From: Candidatus Defluviilinea proxima
GTDB taxonomy: Bacteria > Chloroflexota > Anaerolineae > Anaerolineales > Villigracilaceae
Assembly: GCA_016721115.1 (NCBI GenBank)
Contig: JADKIW010000001.1
Coordinates: forward strand, 1,813,501-1,877,500
Length of the DNA stretch: 64,000 nt
Reading direction: 5' to 3'
Shown: positions 31,504 through 40,674 of the stretch, piece after piece
Layout: every line of letters begins with the position of its first letter
How positions within the stretch are numbered: the first letter of the stretch is position 1
The notes under the pieces: model-generated
Told to the model about the DNA's origin: nothing
Databases searched by the model: none
The model's input: the letters and a program-made list of their open reading frames with translations, nothing else
Translations under genes and position numbers: made by a program

Positions 31504-32136
31504 TTATTGTTTCCCTAATAACTCATCATATTTTCTGCGAACTTCGCGAATGTCATCCCACATCAAAGACTTGGGGGAGCCAGGTGCTTTGGATTGATTC
31601 CGCAATAGATAAGAAGGGTGAAAGATCGGCATGATCCAGCGTCCATGCACTTGATTCCACTGTCCGCGCAGGCTGGTGATACCTGTCTTTCCAAGAACAG
31701 ACTGGCACGCCACGTTACCGGTCAACAGGATGATGAGCGGGTCAATGAAGTAGATGATCTCCGCTACATATGGGCGGTAGTATTCGATCTCTTTATCAGT
31801 GGGCTTACGGAAGTTCGCTCCATTTTCACCGGGTGGCATACGAAAAACTGAATTGGTGATGTACACATCTGTTTCAGATTTGAAATCTGCGGCTTCCAAT
31901 ATCTTATCTAGTAATTGACCGGCTTTCCCTACAAATGGCTTTCCTTGAACGTTTTCCTGTGGCCCCGGCGCTTCCCCAACAAGGAGCAATTTTGCGTGAG
32001 GGTTCCCCCGGCTAATAACAACATTTGTCCCTGCATTCGCAAGCGGGTCATCCTTCATCTGCATCATTTCAGCAAACAACTCATCAAGAGATGTATGTTT
32101 CGGTGAACCTGAATTGAATAGATCGAATTGGGACAT
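31504..32136 (-). CDS. Uracil-DNA glycosylase family 4-like protein, without the usual Fe-S cysteines
   Basis: 210 residues. Motif A GEAPGPQENVQGKPFVGKAGQLL and motif B HPSYLLR of family 4/5 glycosylases are intact, so base excision is plausible. However, the four cysteines that hold the 4Fe-4S cluster in family 4 are missing: the N-terminal pair region reads DPLANAGTNVVISRGNP, and the later sites read NSVFRMPP and YYRPYV. Only one Cys is seen in the whole protein (GNVACQS). Convergent with lysK. Confidence 0.85.
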   Translation of the reverse strand: MSQFDLFNSGSPKHTSLDELFAEMMQMKDDPLANAGTNVVISRGNPHAKLLLVGEAPGPQENVQGKPFVGKAGQLLDKILEAADFKSETDVYITNSVFRMPPGENGANFRKPTDKEIEYYRPYVAEIIYFIDPLIILLTGNVACQSVLGKTGITSLRGQWNQVHGRWIMPIFHPSYLLRNQSKAPGSPKSLMWDDIREVRRKYDELLGKQ

Positions 32137-32203
32137 GTTCGTTTCCTTGTTGTGTAAATTGGTAATTCGAATTTTACCGTATGTGGCGGAGGAATGGTTT
32201 TAA

Positions 32204-32244
32204 ATTACAAAAGGCTGTCTGTATTTTGGACAGCCTTTTGTAAT
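32204..32244 (-). terminator. Terminator after the 1337-residue secreted protein
   Basis: ATTACAAAAGGCTGTC (32204-32219) and GACAGCCTTTTGTAAT (32229-32244) form a perfect 16-bp stem around TGTATTTTG. It lies just past the stop at 32255 on the minus strand. Confidence 0.85.
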
Positions 32245-32254
32245 TTTGTGTTTA

Positions 32255-35200
32255 TTATGGTTGATTCAGTTCGAAGGTTAAATAAGGGGAATAGGAGCCA
32301 TAGCCGTAGGTACTGCCATAGTCACGGACACTCCATTTGTAACTACCATTTGCCAGACTTGCCAATTGAGTGGGGGAGATGAAACAACTTGTGTCAGTGT
32401 CACAACTTGCTTGAGCGACTGTGTACCACTTGGCCAATACAACAGTGTTGTCTGCCTTTCGTACTTCCACAAAGTAGTTCGTCGCGGCAGTGTGCCCGGT
32501 CCAACTGAAGGCGTTGCTCCAACTTGTCAACAATCCGCTCGGTGCGATCAAGGTCTCGCCACGGAAGGTGGCAGTGATGCTTTTGTTCGCATTCATGGTG
32601 ATGCTGACTGGATTGCTTGTTCCACTGGCATCACCACTCCAACTTCCCAATGCAAAACCAGCGCTCGGCACTCCCGTGACCTGGATCACGGATCCGGTTA
32701 CATAGCCGCCACTACAGGTTTGGGCTGGTACCAGAACCGAACCACTGCCAATCACATTTGTCGTGAGTGTGTAGCAGGTAAGGGTGAGGTCGAAGGTCAT
32801 GTAGGGAGAGTAGGGACCGTAGCCGTAGGTGCCATAGTCACGTACACGCCACTTGTAACTGCCTACCCCAAAGTTTGCGAGTTCTGAAGGAGTGATCGTA
32901 CAGCTTGTATCGGTGTCACAACTTGCTTGAGCGGCTGTGTACCATTTGGTCAATACGACAGTGTTGTCTGCCTTTCGAACTTCTACAAAGTAATTCGTTG
33001 CGGCGGTGTGACCGGTCCAACTGAAGGTGTTGTTCCAGCTTGTCAACGGTCCACTTGGTGCGATCAGGGTTTCTCCAAGGAATGAGGCGGTGACACTTTT
33101 GTTTGCATCCATGGTGATGTTGACTGGGGTACTTGTCCCACTGGCATCGCCACTCCAGCCTCCGAAGGCAAAGCCTGTGTTTGGCAGGGCAGAAATCTGG
33201 ATGGTGGAACCAGCTGTGTAACCACTGCCACAGGTGTAAGCAGGAGCTTGAATCGTTCCACTTCCAGATGTATTTGTGTTGAGGGTGTAACAAGTCACGC
33301 TGAGATCAAAGTTCAAGTAGGGGGAGTAGGGACTGTAGCCGGAAGAGCCGTAGTCTCGTATGCGCCATTTGTAGTTGCCTGTGCCGAGGGTTGCGAGTTC
33401 TGAGGGTGTGATGGTGCAGCCGGTGTCGGTGTCGCAGCCTGCTTGTGAGGCTGTGTACCATTTGGTCAGTAGGGTTGTTCCGTCTGCTTTTTGCACTTGT
33501 ATGAAGTATTGTGTGGCATCGCTGTGTCCGATCCAACTGAAGGTGTTGTTCCATGATGTTTTTGTGCCCACTGGTGCGATGGGAGTGAATGTATTGACTT
33601 CATAGGCACCGATGTCGCAGTGGTTGCCTTGCGGACGGGTCACACCGCGCTGATCGGTGGTGGGGCAATTGGCATCGTTGCCAGCATCGATGGCGGAGCT
33701 GCCTGCAAGAAGTGGTATGGTTTGTGTAAACCCACCATAGTTGCCTAAAGTTCCGAGCATTGGATCGGTTGTGATGATGTTGGTACAAGTACTTCTTGCA
33801 GGGCATCCGCCTTGCACTATACTATAACTTATAAGAGGGATAGATGTATTGTTGTTGTATATTTCTTGACTACTTGTAGCTGTATCGCCCCATAAAATGA
33901 CATTAGTTAATATTGGTTTGCTACCTATATTATAGATTCCTCCACCGCTAGTTGCACTATTACCAAAAAAAGTCACATTTGTCAGTCTCGGGCTTCCTCC
34001 TTGGCTCATCAGCCCGCCTCCGAAAATGGTTGACGAGTTACCTTCAAAAGTCACATTGGTCAATACTGGGTCACAATAAAGGTTAAGTATTCCGGCGCCA
34101 TACTCTGCATTGTTGCCAGTGAAAGTGACACCTGTCAGGTTTGGATTACTATTTTCCCCGTTGATCATACCGCCTCCAAATGTAGCTGAGTTATTGATAA
34201 AAGCTACATCTTGTAATGACGGACTTGAACTCTTATTGAAAAGTCCCCCACCTTCGCCATTTGAAACTGTCGAATTATTGCTAAAAATTACATCTGTAAG
34301 TGTCGGACTGCTTCCAAAGTTATATATTCCTCCACCTGCAGAGACTGCTGTATTGTTGTTGAAGGTTACATTTGCCAGAACGGGGTTGCTATTAGCATTA
34401 TTACTCATTCCAGCACCATAAACTGCTGAATTAATGTTGAAAATAATGTTTGTCAATGTAGGACTTCCTAAATTACTGTACATTCCGCCGCCATTGTCAT
34501 ATGGTGATATCCCATTTGCATTCCCGCCAGTGATAGTAAAACCATCCAACACTGCGGTATTATCTGTGTTGTTCCCTACCACAATATGATAGGAATTATC
34601 GGATGTATCTCCTGCTATACCAATATCCCCGCTCAGGGTTGTGACGTTTGTTTGCACATTCCGTTGACTACGGAGCGTCTCGGTACCTGCAAACCCGCCA
34701 TAGATTGCGATGCTGTTCTTGAGAGTAAAGGAAATTGTGCGATCTACTCCATTGGTTGGTCTATATGTCCCTGCCGCAACCCAGATCTCATCTCCACTTT
34801 GAGCGGCGGAAAGGGCAGATTGCAAACTGGTATAGGCATCGATCCACGAAGAACCGTTGTTCGCTCCCATTGCATCCCATTTAACATAATAGGTTATAGG
34901 TTCATGAACCTGCTGCCGATGTACAAATACATCAGGTAGTGAATTCGTATCACCTGTTACGAGATCCTCAAAATAAGAGGTAAATGCTATGTATTGGCCA
35001 TCAGCTGAACTGGATAAGGAGAAAGAATAACAGGACATCGAACAAGGGTACTGAACTGCCTGTTCCCCATTGGAATTTACCGATACCCGGCTTGTTGAGC
35101 CTGATTGCACATCATATACAAAAATATCTACACGCCCATTTGTGTCGTTGGGAACAAGATTCGTGGCACGCGATTCAAAGATCACATAAGACCCATTGGC

Positions 35201-36268
35201 TGAGACAAAAGAATTTCCTGAAAAGCCATTTCCTGGCACCCCATTCGAATCTGTTGAAGCACGTAGAGTATTTCCTGTTTGTTGATCATGAACAAAGACA
35301 TCATATGTTGCATTGGTGTCGCCTGATACAAGATTCGTGGCCCCCGATTCGTAGGTGATATAGCGCCCATCTGCAGAGATGGATGGGTTTTGAGATACAT
35401 CATTTGCCTGAATGCCATTCGAATCAATAGAAACACGTGTTGTAATTCCTGTTTGCATATCATGCACAAAGATATCCATCTTGGCATTCGTGTCTCCCGC
35501 TACAAGGTTGCTTGCTGTGGACTCGAAAGACACGAAACGCCCATTTGCTGATATTGATGGGTTTACCGAATTGCAGCCTGCCTGTGTGCCGTTTGAATCA
35601 ACAGAAACACGCGTTGTTATTCCCATGTACAAATCTCTCACGAAAATATCATTACAACCATTCGTATCGCCAGACACGAGATTGTCATCACCAGAACGGA
35701 ATGCAACATAACGCCCATCTGCAGAGATGGATGGGGATGTTGAGCCCATAGTCCACTGTGTGCCGCTTGAACCGACTGATACAAGAGTTGTTGTACTTGT
35801 TTTCATATCATGGATAAAGACATCAGATTTTCCATTTACATCCCCGGGTACAAGATTTGTGGCCTGAGAAGCAAATGCAATATAGCGTCCATCTGATGAG
35901 ATGGATGGGGAGCCCGAGTAGTTATTTGCCTGCAACCCGTTTGAGTCGGTTGAGATTCGCGTGGTCACACCAGTTTGTGTATCATGCAGTAAAACATCAC
36001 CCTGACCATTTGTATCGCCCGAGACTAGGTTAGCAGCACCAGAACTAAATGATATGTAGCGCCCATCATCTGAGATGGATGGATCATAGGAGTAGCCTAA
36101 TCCCTGTTCTCCACTTGAACTTATGGAAACACGGATGGTCTCGTTAACAGCTAACGCGGCGTTTCTACCTATCTGGGCTTGTGCAGGTGTAACACCATAA
36201 ACTCCAATTATAAAAATTAGGATCATGACGGATCTTATTATGAGCGAGATGTGAATTTTTGTGAACAT
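32255..36268 (-). CDS. Large secreted mosaic protein: PD40-like propeller, beta helix, InlB-type repeats
   Basis: 1337 residues. A signal peptide ends near residue 31 (TPAQAQ). Residues about 45-440 hold seven repeats of about 58 residues with SADGRYIAF and GDTNGxxDVFVHD motifs (TolB/PD40-type blades with calcium-like Asp-rich loops). Residues about 445-890 form a right-handed beta helix with repeated GGGxYNxGSxPTLTNVxF units and a closing DQRGVTRPQGNHCDIGAYE segment, as in choice-of-anchor-Q proteins. The C-terminus has three copies of a domain of about 90 residues containing SWxNxFSWxGHxxATxYFVEV, alternating with two InlB-type repeats (FAFGGWSGDASGTS). Likely surface-exposed; the role is unknown. 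Confidence 0.85.
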   Translation of the reverse strand: MFTKIHISLIIRSVMILIFIIGVYGVTPAQAQIGRNAALAVNETIRVSISSSGEQGLGYSYDPSISDDGRYISFSSGAANLVSGDTNGQGDVLLHDTQTGVTTRISTDSNGLQANNYSGSPSISSDGRYIAFASQATNLVPGDVNGKSDVFIHDMKTSTTTLVSVGSSGTQWTMGSTSPSISADGRYVAFRSGDDNLVSGDTNGCNDIFVRDLYMGITTRVSVDSNGTQAGCNSVNPSISANGRFVSFESTASNLVAGDTNAKMDIFVHDMQTGITTRVSIDSNGIQANDVSQNPSISADGRYITYESGATNLVSGDTNATYDVFVHDQQTGNTLRASTDSNGVPGNGFSGNSFVSANGSYVIFESRATNLVPNDTNGRVDIFVYDVQSGSTSRVSVNSNGEQAVQYPCSMSCYSFSLSSSADGQYIAFTSYFEDLVTGDTNSLPDVFVHRQQVHEPITYYVKWDAMGANNGSSWIDAYTSLQSALSAAQSGDEIWVAAGTYRPTNGVDRTISFTLKNSIAIYGGFAGTETLRSQRNVQTNVTTLSGDIGIAGDTSDNSYHIVVGNNTDNTAVLDGFTITGGNANGISPYDNGGGMYSNLGSPTLTNIIFNINSAVYGAGMSNNANSNPVLANVTFNNNTAVSAGGGIYNFGSSPTLTDVIFSNNSTVSNGEGGGLFNKSSSPSLQDVAFINNSATFGGGMINGENSNPNLTGVTFTGNNAEYGAGILNLYCDPVLTNVTFEGNSSTIFGGGLMSQGGSPRLTNVTFFGNSATSGGGIYNIGSKPILTNVILWGDTATSSQEIYNNNTSIPLISYSIVQGGCPARSTCTNIITTDPMLGTLGNYGGFTQTIPLLAGSSAIDAGNDANCPTTDQRGVTRPQGNHCDIGAYEVNTFTPIAPVGTKTSWNNTFSWIGHSDATQYFIQVQKADGTTLLTKWYTASQAGCDTDTGCTITPSELATLGTGNYKWRIRDYGSSGYSPYSPYLNFDLSVTCYTLNTNTSGSGTIQAPAYTCGSGYTAGSTIQISALPNTGFAFGGWSGDASGTSTPVNITMDANKSVTASFLGETLIAPSGPLTSWNNTFSWTGHTAATNYFVEVRKADNTVVLTKWYTAAQASCDTDTSCTITPSELANFGVGSYKWRVRDYGTYGYGPYSPYMTFDLTLTCYTLTTNVIGSGSVLVPAQTCSGGYVTGSVIQVTGVPSAGFALGSWSGDASGTSNPVSITMNANKSITATFRGETLIAPSGLLTSWSNAFSWTGHTAATNYFVEVRKADNTVVLAKWYTVAQASCDTDTSCFISPTQLASLANGSYKWSVRDYGSTYGYGSYSPYLTFELNQP

Positions 36269-36340
36269 AAGTATCTCCCCGGGAGTTATTCCTCCCTAAT
36301 GTGGATGAAATCTATCTAAATAGAAGATTCCATTAAAAAT

Positions 36341-36369
36341 ATTGTAGCCCAACTTCTTTTCATACTACA
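36341..36369 (-). promoter_or_regulatory. Possible promoter of the secreted mosaic protein
   Basis: Minus strand: TTGTAG, 18 bases, TACAAT (36346-36341), about 70 bases before the start codon. Confidence 0.45.
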
Positions 36370-36478
36370 AGATGCAGAATGTCACAGTTTGGTTACATTG
36401 GATATGAGTTATCTTTCAAATGATTTTTCTCGTTTCGAGTACAATGACGATAATTCTTTTCATACATAGGAGTCGACC

Positions 36479-37012
36479 ATGTACAATTCGGGGAAGTCGG
36501 TTGTTTGGAAAGTTGTCATCATCTGGTTTGTTTTTGCATTTTTACATTATGCCAATGACTCATTTCCGAATCCTATTCTCGCGTTTTTTGGCGAAGCAGA
36601 TGGACAGGAAAGCGTATGGGGACATTTGAAGATGAACTTCTGGACGTATATCTTCGTGACCGTTGGTGAGTTTTTCATCTTCCGCAAAAAGATACAGGAT
36701 GTGAGCCAATTCTGGATCACACGCCTCTTGAGTTCCATCATGTACCCCTGGTTTTCGATGACTTTCTGGATGACCGGGTCCGCGCTCAATGGTGGGGCAG
36801 AGCCTGCGCGTGCGGTTGAATTATCCTTCTCCATACTCTCGAACGTGTTTGGCGCGTATCTTGCCGTGCGTTTGGAGCAGGTCTTCGATACGGTCAAGTT
36901 TCGCAAAGCCACGCAATGGACGATCCTCTTCTTCTTTATCATGGCGATGATCCAATACATTTCGTTCGAATTGAACATGCCTTGGTGGAAATTGTTTGGA
37001 AGTAGCCACTAA
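36479..37012 (+). CDS. DUF6512-like integral membrane protein
   Basis: 177 residues with about five membrane segments (VVIIWFVFAFLHYAND, FWTYIFVTVGEFFIF, SFSILSNVFGAYLAV, WTILFFFIMAMIQYI). The QESVWGHLKMNFWTY motif after the first segment resembles the DUF6512 family. TAGGAGTCGACC precedes the ATG. Function unknown. Confidence 0.75.
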   Translation: MYNSGKSVVWKVVIIWFVFAFLHYANDSFPNPILAFFGEADGQESVWGHLKMNFWTYIFVTVGEFFIFRKKIQDVSQFWITRLLSSIMYPWFSMTFWMTGSALNGGAEPARAVELSFSILSNVFGAYLAVRLEQVFDTVKFRKATQWTILFFFIMAMIQYISFELNMPWWKLFGSSH

Positions 37013-37033
37013 ACGATAATCATCGACAACAAA

Positions 37034-37065
37034 AAACCGCCGACTGGACAACCAGTCGGCGGTTT
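37034..37065. terminator. Bidirectional terminator
   Basis: AAACCGCCGACTGG (37034-37047), loop ACAA, CCAGTCGGCGGTTT (37052-37065). It serves the convergent genes ending at 37012 and 37081, with A- and T-tracts on the two sides. Confidence 0.9.
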
Positions 37066-37080
37066 CGCTTCAGACTTTCA

Positions 37081-38028
37081 TCACGTGCTGGATTTTAACG
37101 CCCGACAATTTGTCAGCGGCTGAAAGTGATACGCCCCCACCTGTGCAGGGACAACGGCCGTCTGGAATTGTTCCAATTCCACTTGTTCATCGCCTACCTT
37201 CAACAACGCTTTTCCTTCAATGACCGTAATGGCATGGAAAGATTCGCCTTTTGTGTTCAACTCAATACTCTTTGCTACAGCGGATAACATCTCAAGCGTG
37301 AAGTACTCACACTCTACAAGCGTGTGACGTGTGCCATCGCTTGCTTTAGGCTCTGGGATGACAGGCGCTGTGAAGTCGGCGCGCGTCACTGCAACAGACT
37401 TTTCGATATGCAACGGACGTTTCTCTGTAGCAGGTCGTCCCCAATCGTAGACGCGATACGTCCAATCAGAGGTTTGTTGCACTTCATATACAAGCAAGCC
37501 GGGGCCGAGTGCGTGCAACGTCCCTGCAGGCATAAAGACCGTGTCACCTTGTTTGACGTTGACGTATTGCACATGGTCGATGATCGTCCCATTGCGGATC
37601 GAAGCGGATACTGTTTCAGTGGAGATACCGGCTTGTAATCCGGCGACCAGCTTTGCGTTAGGTTCTGAAGCGAGGATGTGCCATGCTTCCGTCTTGCCGA
37701 ATTGGCCGGGGCCTTCCAACGTCACAGCTTGTTCATCGTTTGGATGTACTTGTAAAGAAAGCCATTGTGCGCAATCGAGAAGTTTGATCAACAATGGGAA
37801 ACGTGTTCCGGTATGCGCGAAAGTTTTTGCACCGAGAAATGCCTCGCCAAATTGTGACGCCACCTCGCCCACGGTCTTGCCCGCGAAGTCGCCCGATTCG
37901 ATCACATCGCCTTCCCATACCACCCAGGCTTCGGCAGTAGGGTAGTGGCCGGGGCGTAATTTTTCCCCGCCCCATACATAATCGCGGAACGAGGGGGTGA
38001 GTTTGAGAAATGGATTTAAAGTTGTCAT
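37081..38028 (-). CDS. manA: Mannose-6-phosphate isomerase, class I
   Basis: Interconverts mannose-6-phosphate and fructose-6-phosphate. 315 residues, the short Bacillus-type length. Cupin metal ligands in SLQVHPNDEQAV and the GKTEAWHIL Glu; the later His is in PAGTLHALGPG. Opens FRDYVWGGEKL. Lies divergent from the aminotransferase. Confidence 0.92.
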   Translation of the reverse strand: MTTLNPFLKLTPSFRDYVWGGEKLRPGHYPTAEAWVVWEGDVIESGDFAGKTVGEVASQFGEAFLGAKTFAHTGTRFPLLIKLLDCAQWLSLQVHPNDEQAVTLEGPGQFGKTEAWHILASEPNAKLVAGLQAGISTETVSASIRNGTIIDHVQYVNVKQGDTVFMPAGTLHALGPGLLVYEVQQTSDWTYRVYDWGRPATEKRPLHIEKSVAVTRADFTAPVIPEPKASDGTRHTLVECEYFTLEMLSAVAKSIELNTKGESFHAITVIEGKALLKVGDEQVELEQFQTAVVPAQVGAYHFQPLTNCRALKSST

Positions 38029-38131
38029 GTGGATGATTGTACTTGTTATTGACGGTTGAAGAAAGCCTGCACACCTACGATGGCCTATGGTTTATGTGTA
38101 TAATGCTCAGACTTCGTTTACAGGAACTGCT

Positions 38132-39310
38132 ATGAATCTTAATCAGCAATTCGAACTTGTGCGCCAATCGCCGACTGTTTCTCTTTCTGATCGTGTCAAC
38201 GTTCTCAAAGCCAGCGGACGTCAACTTGTGGGTTTGCAGGTGGGCGACCCCGATTTCAATTCGCCGCCTGAAGTGATCGATGTAGCACTGAAAGCCATGC
38301 AAAGCGGATTGACCCATTACGGCCCCGCCATCGGCACGTTGGAGTTGCGCAAGGCCATCGCCGCAAAACTTTTACGCGATGAAGGCGTTACTTACGATCC
38401 CGCTTCCGAGATCATGGTCACGCACGGTGGCATTCATGCGTATTATCTTGCGATGCAGTCCATTTTGAATCCGGGGGATGATGTGTTGGTACCTGACCCT
38501 TCGTGGGCGACTCATGAAAACATGGCGACGATGCTTCGCGGAAATGTGATACGCGTCCCTGCCCCGGCTGAGGCTGGATTCATCCCTCAATTCGAATCAT
38601 GGCTGAAAGCTTTGACCCCTAAAACCAGAGTCATCGTCTTGAACTATCCCTCGAACCCGACGGGTGTATATCCCTCGCGTGAATATTTGCAAAAACTGCA
38701 AGACTTTGCAAAAGCTAATAACATTTGGGTCGTCAGTGACGAGGTCTATGGAAGTTTGTATTACGGTGAACGTCCTACCTCTGCCGCGGCTGTGGATGGC
38801 GCAAAAGAACGAACTCTTCTCGTCAACAGCCTATCCAAATCCTACGCAATGACGGGGTGGCGTGTGGGTTTCCTTGCCGCGCCTGCGCAAGTGATCGAGA
38901 ACGCGCTAAAAGCAGGGCAAAACTCTATCACCTGTGTTGCTCCTTTCATTCAGAAAGCCGCCGCCTTTGCACTTACCGACCCCGAGATTCAGAACGTCAC
39001 AGCCAACATGCGTGCCGCCTATGCACGTCGACGTGAGTTGGTGATTCGTCTTTCGCATGAGTTGGAATGTGAGAAAGTTTTGGTCACGCCTCCACAAGGT
39101 GCATTCTATTTCTTCCTTGATTTCCGTCCCTTGAAGATGACCTCAACAGAAATCTGCGAACGGATTCTCGAAGAGGCCGGCGTGGCGCTTGTGCCCGGCT
39201 CTGCTTTTGGTGAACAGGGCGAGGGATTTGTCCGCATGACGATAGCTGCCTCCGATGAAGAAGTGGAAGCGGGTTTCCGTAAGATCATTGAGTGGGCGGA
39301 GAAGCAGTAA
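38132..39310 (+). CDS. Class I aminotransferase (AspC/prephenate-aminotransferase type)
   Basis: 392 residues, fold type I PLP enzyme. Seen: LQVGDPDFNSPPEVID, NYPSNPTGVY, VSDEVYGSLYYGE and the Schiff-base Lys in NSLSKSYAMTGWRVG. Belongs to the I-beta aspartate aminotransferase group, which includes prephenate aminotransferases. It directly precedes pheA, which suggests a role in aromatic amino-acid synthesis. The start at 38132 (MNLNQQ) is chosen because the earlier frame overlaps the promoter; a TATAAT at 38099-38104 is about 28 bases upstream. Confidence 0.88.
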   Translation: MNLNQQFELVRQSPTVSLSDRVNVLKASGRQLVGLQVGDPDFNSPPEVIDVALKAMQSGLTHYGPAIGTLELRKAIAAKLLRDEGVTYDPASEIMVTHGGIHAYYLAMQSILNPGDDVLVPDPSWATHENMATMLRGNVIRVPAPAEAGFIPQFESWLKALTPKTRVIVLNYPSNPTGVYPSREYLQKLQDFAKANNIWVVSDEVYGSLYYGERPTSAAAVDGAKERTLLVNSLSKSYAMTGWRVGFLAAPAQVIENALKAGQNSITCVAPFIQKAAAFALTDPEIQNVTANMRAAYARRRELVIRLSHELECEKVLVTPPQGAFYFFLDFRPLKMTSTEICERILEEAGVALVPGSAFGEQGEGFVRMTIAASDEEVEAGFRKIIEWAEKQ

Positions 39311-39313
39311 AAA

Positions 39314-39337
39314 GTAGGGGCGAGGTCCTCTCGCCCG
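39314..39337. repeat. Short palindrome, TAGGGGCGA family
   Basis: GGGGCGAG-GTCCT-CTCGCCC. A longer relative is at 47823-47882. Confidence 0.6.
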
Positions 39338-39349
39338 ATGGAGTTATAT

Positions 39350-40162
39350 ATGAAAGTAGCGTTTCAGGGTGAACCCGGTGCGTACAGTGAGCAAGCGGTT
39401 TTCAACTATTTTGGGGATGTTGAGACTGTTCCTTGTGAGTCGTTCGATGTGATGTTCGATTCGGTTGTATCAGGTCAAAGCGATATGGCTTTGGCTCCCA
39501 TCGAAAACTCACTTGCAGGGAGCATTCACCAGAACTATGACTTATTGTTGCGTCATGACCTTCATATAGTAGGGGAGTATCTGTTGCGTGTGCAACATTG
39601 TCTGATCACCATGCCCGGTGTGAAGAAGGAAGAGATCAAGAAGGCCATCAGCCATCCACAGGCGTTGGGTCAATGTGCAGGCTATTTGCGTTCGCGTGGC
39701 ATCAAAGCGGAGCAAGTCTATGATACGGCGGGAAGCGTGAAGATACTCAAAGAGTCAGGTGCGAGGGATGTGGCGGCAATCGCATCGCGACGTGCGGCGG
39801 AATTGTATGGGATGCAGATCCTTGAAGAGGGGATCGAAGACAATGCGGAAAACTATACGCGTTTTCTCGCTGTCGGACGAGAGACAGTTATCCCGATGGG
39901 CGAAGCGAAAACGTCGATTGTCTTCACGTTGAAAAATATGCCCGGGGCATTGTTCAAAGCGATGAGCGTATTTGCTCTCCGTGATATTGACCTGACGAAG
40001 ATCGAGTCTCGTCCGTTTCAGGGCAAGCCGTGGGAGTATTTGTTTTATATCGATCTGATCGGTTCAACGTCTGACGATGTTACAAAACGCGCGCTCGACC
40101 ACTTGGGGGAATATGCGGTGACATTACGTGTGCTGGGTTCGTATCCGCGTTTCAAGGGGTAA
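39350..40162 (+). CDS. pheA: Prephenate dehydratase with ACT domain
   Basis: Converts prephenate to phenylpyruvate (or arogenate to phenylalanine). 270 residues. Catalytic domain from VAFQGEPGAYSEQAVFNYF to NAENYTRFLAVG, which includes the conserved TRF; the ACT domain follows (SIVFTLKNMPGALFKAMSVFA, LTKIESRP), giving phenylalanine feedback. The start at 39350 (MKVAFQ) fits family N-termini. It is 39 bases after the aminotransferase. Confidence 0.95.
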   Translation: MKVAFQGEPGAYSEQAVFNYFGDVETVPCESFDVMFDSVVSGQSDMALAPIENSLAGSIHQNYDLLLRHDLHIVGEYLLRVQHCLITMPGVKKEEIKKAISHPQALGQCAGYLRSRGIKAEQVYDTAGSVKILKESGARDVAAIASRRAAELYGMQILEEGIEDNAENYTRFLAVGRETVIPMGEAKTSIVFTLKNMPGALFKAMSVFALRDIDLTKIESRPFQGKPWEYLFYIDLIGSTSDDVTKRALDHLGEYAVTLRVLGSYPRFKG

Positions 40163-40182
40163 CGAACTCCTGTGGAATGGTT

Positions 40183-40554
40183 TTATCCAGTTTTTGTATT
40201 GTTCGGCACAGCGATCCATGGAATTGCTTCCACAGTAAGATATCCTGCTTTCACTTTTGGGTCGGCTTCTGCCATGGCAATGGCATCCTCTAATTCAGTA
40301 TCATAGATGCTGATGCCGAGGATGTCATGATCGGTAAGTACGGGTCCGTTCAGGATTAATTTCCCTGATACTTGGAGCTTCGTCAGATGTTGTAAGTGCT
40401 CCAGTTGCAGACGTTCATTGCGCTCTTCATCATCACGCGATGCGGGACCCTTCCGTAAAAAGATGACCGTAAACCGTTTGGCGAACTGCCTGCGCGCGAC
40501 CATTTCTTCTTCGGCGGGGGTGGGGATACTATCCAATAATTCCTGTATATTCAT
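40183..40554 (-). CDS. YciI-like protein
   Basis: 123 residues. YCII/ferredoxin-like fold with FTVIFLRKGPAS, the H-containing LQLEHLQHLTKLQVSGKLILNGP, and LGISIYDTELEDAIAMAEADP. The DxH-type residues of YciI are partly seen (LEHLQHL). Function unknown; relatives act in small detoxification operons. Convergent with pheA. Confidence 0.8.
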   Translation of the reverse strand: MNIQELLDSIPTPAEEEMVARRQFAKRFTVIFLRKGPASRDDEERNERLQLEHLQHLTKLQVSGKLILNGPVLTDHDILGISIYDTELEDAIAMAEADPKVKAGYLTVEAIPWIAVPNNTKTG

Positions 40555-40605
40555 GGCGCCTCACTTATTTCATGAATCAAAATGTACTTTTATTATATTA
40601 CAGTA

Positions 40606-40662
40606 TTGACAAAATAGAATTTCTGTTCTAAAATGTTTTGTAATAAGTAACCAAATGGTTAC
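40606..40662 (+). promoter_or_regulatory. Promoter and operator of the ArsR-type operon
   Basis: TTGACA (40606-40611), 17 bases, TAAAAT (40629-40634). A perfect palindrome GTAACCAAATGGTTAC lies at 40647-40662, downstream of the -10 box and just before the Shine-Dalgarno AAAGGAG. The position fits autorepression by the ArsR-type product. Confidence 0.8.
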
Positions 40663-40674
40663 ATAAAGGAGACC

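Noticed and set aside
34984..36080. Regularly spaced repeats resembling an array
   Set aside because: They are about 170-base units in frame with the 1337-residue protein and encode its PD40-type repeats. Spacers and repeats of CRISPR size are absent.
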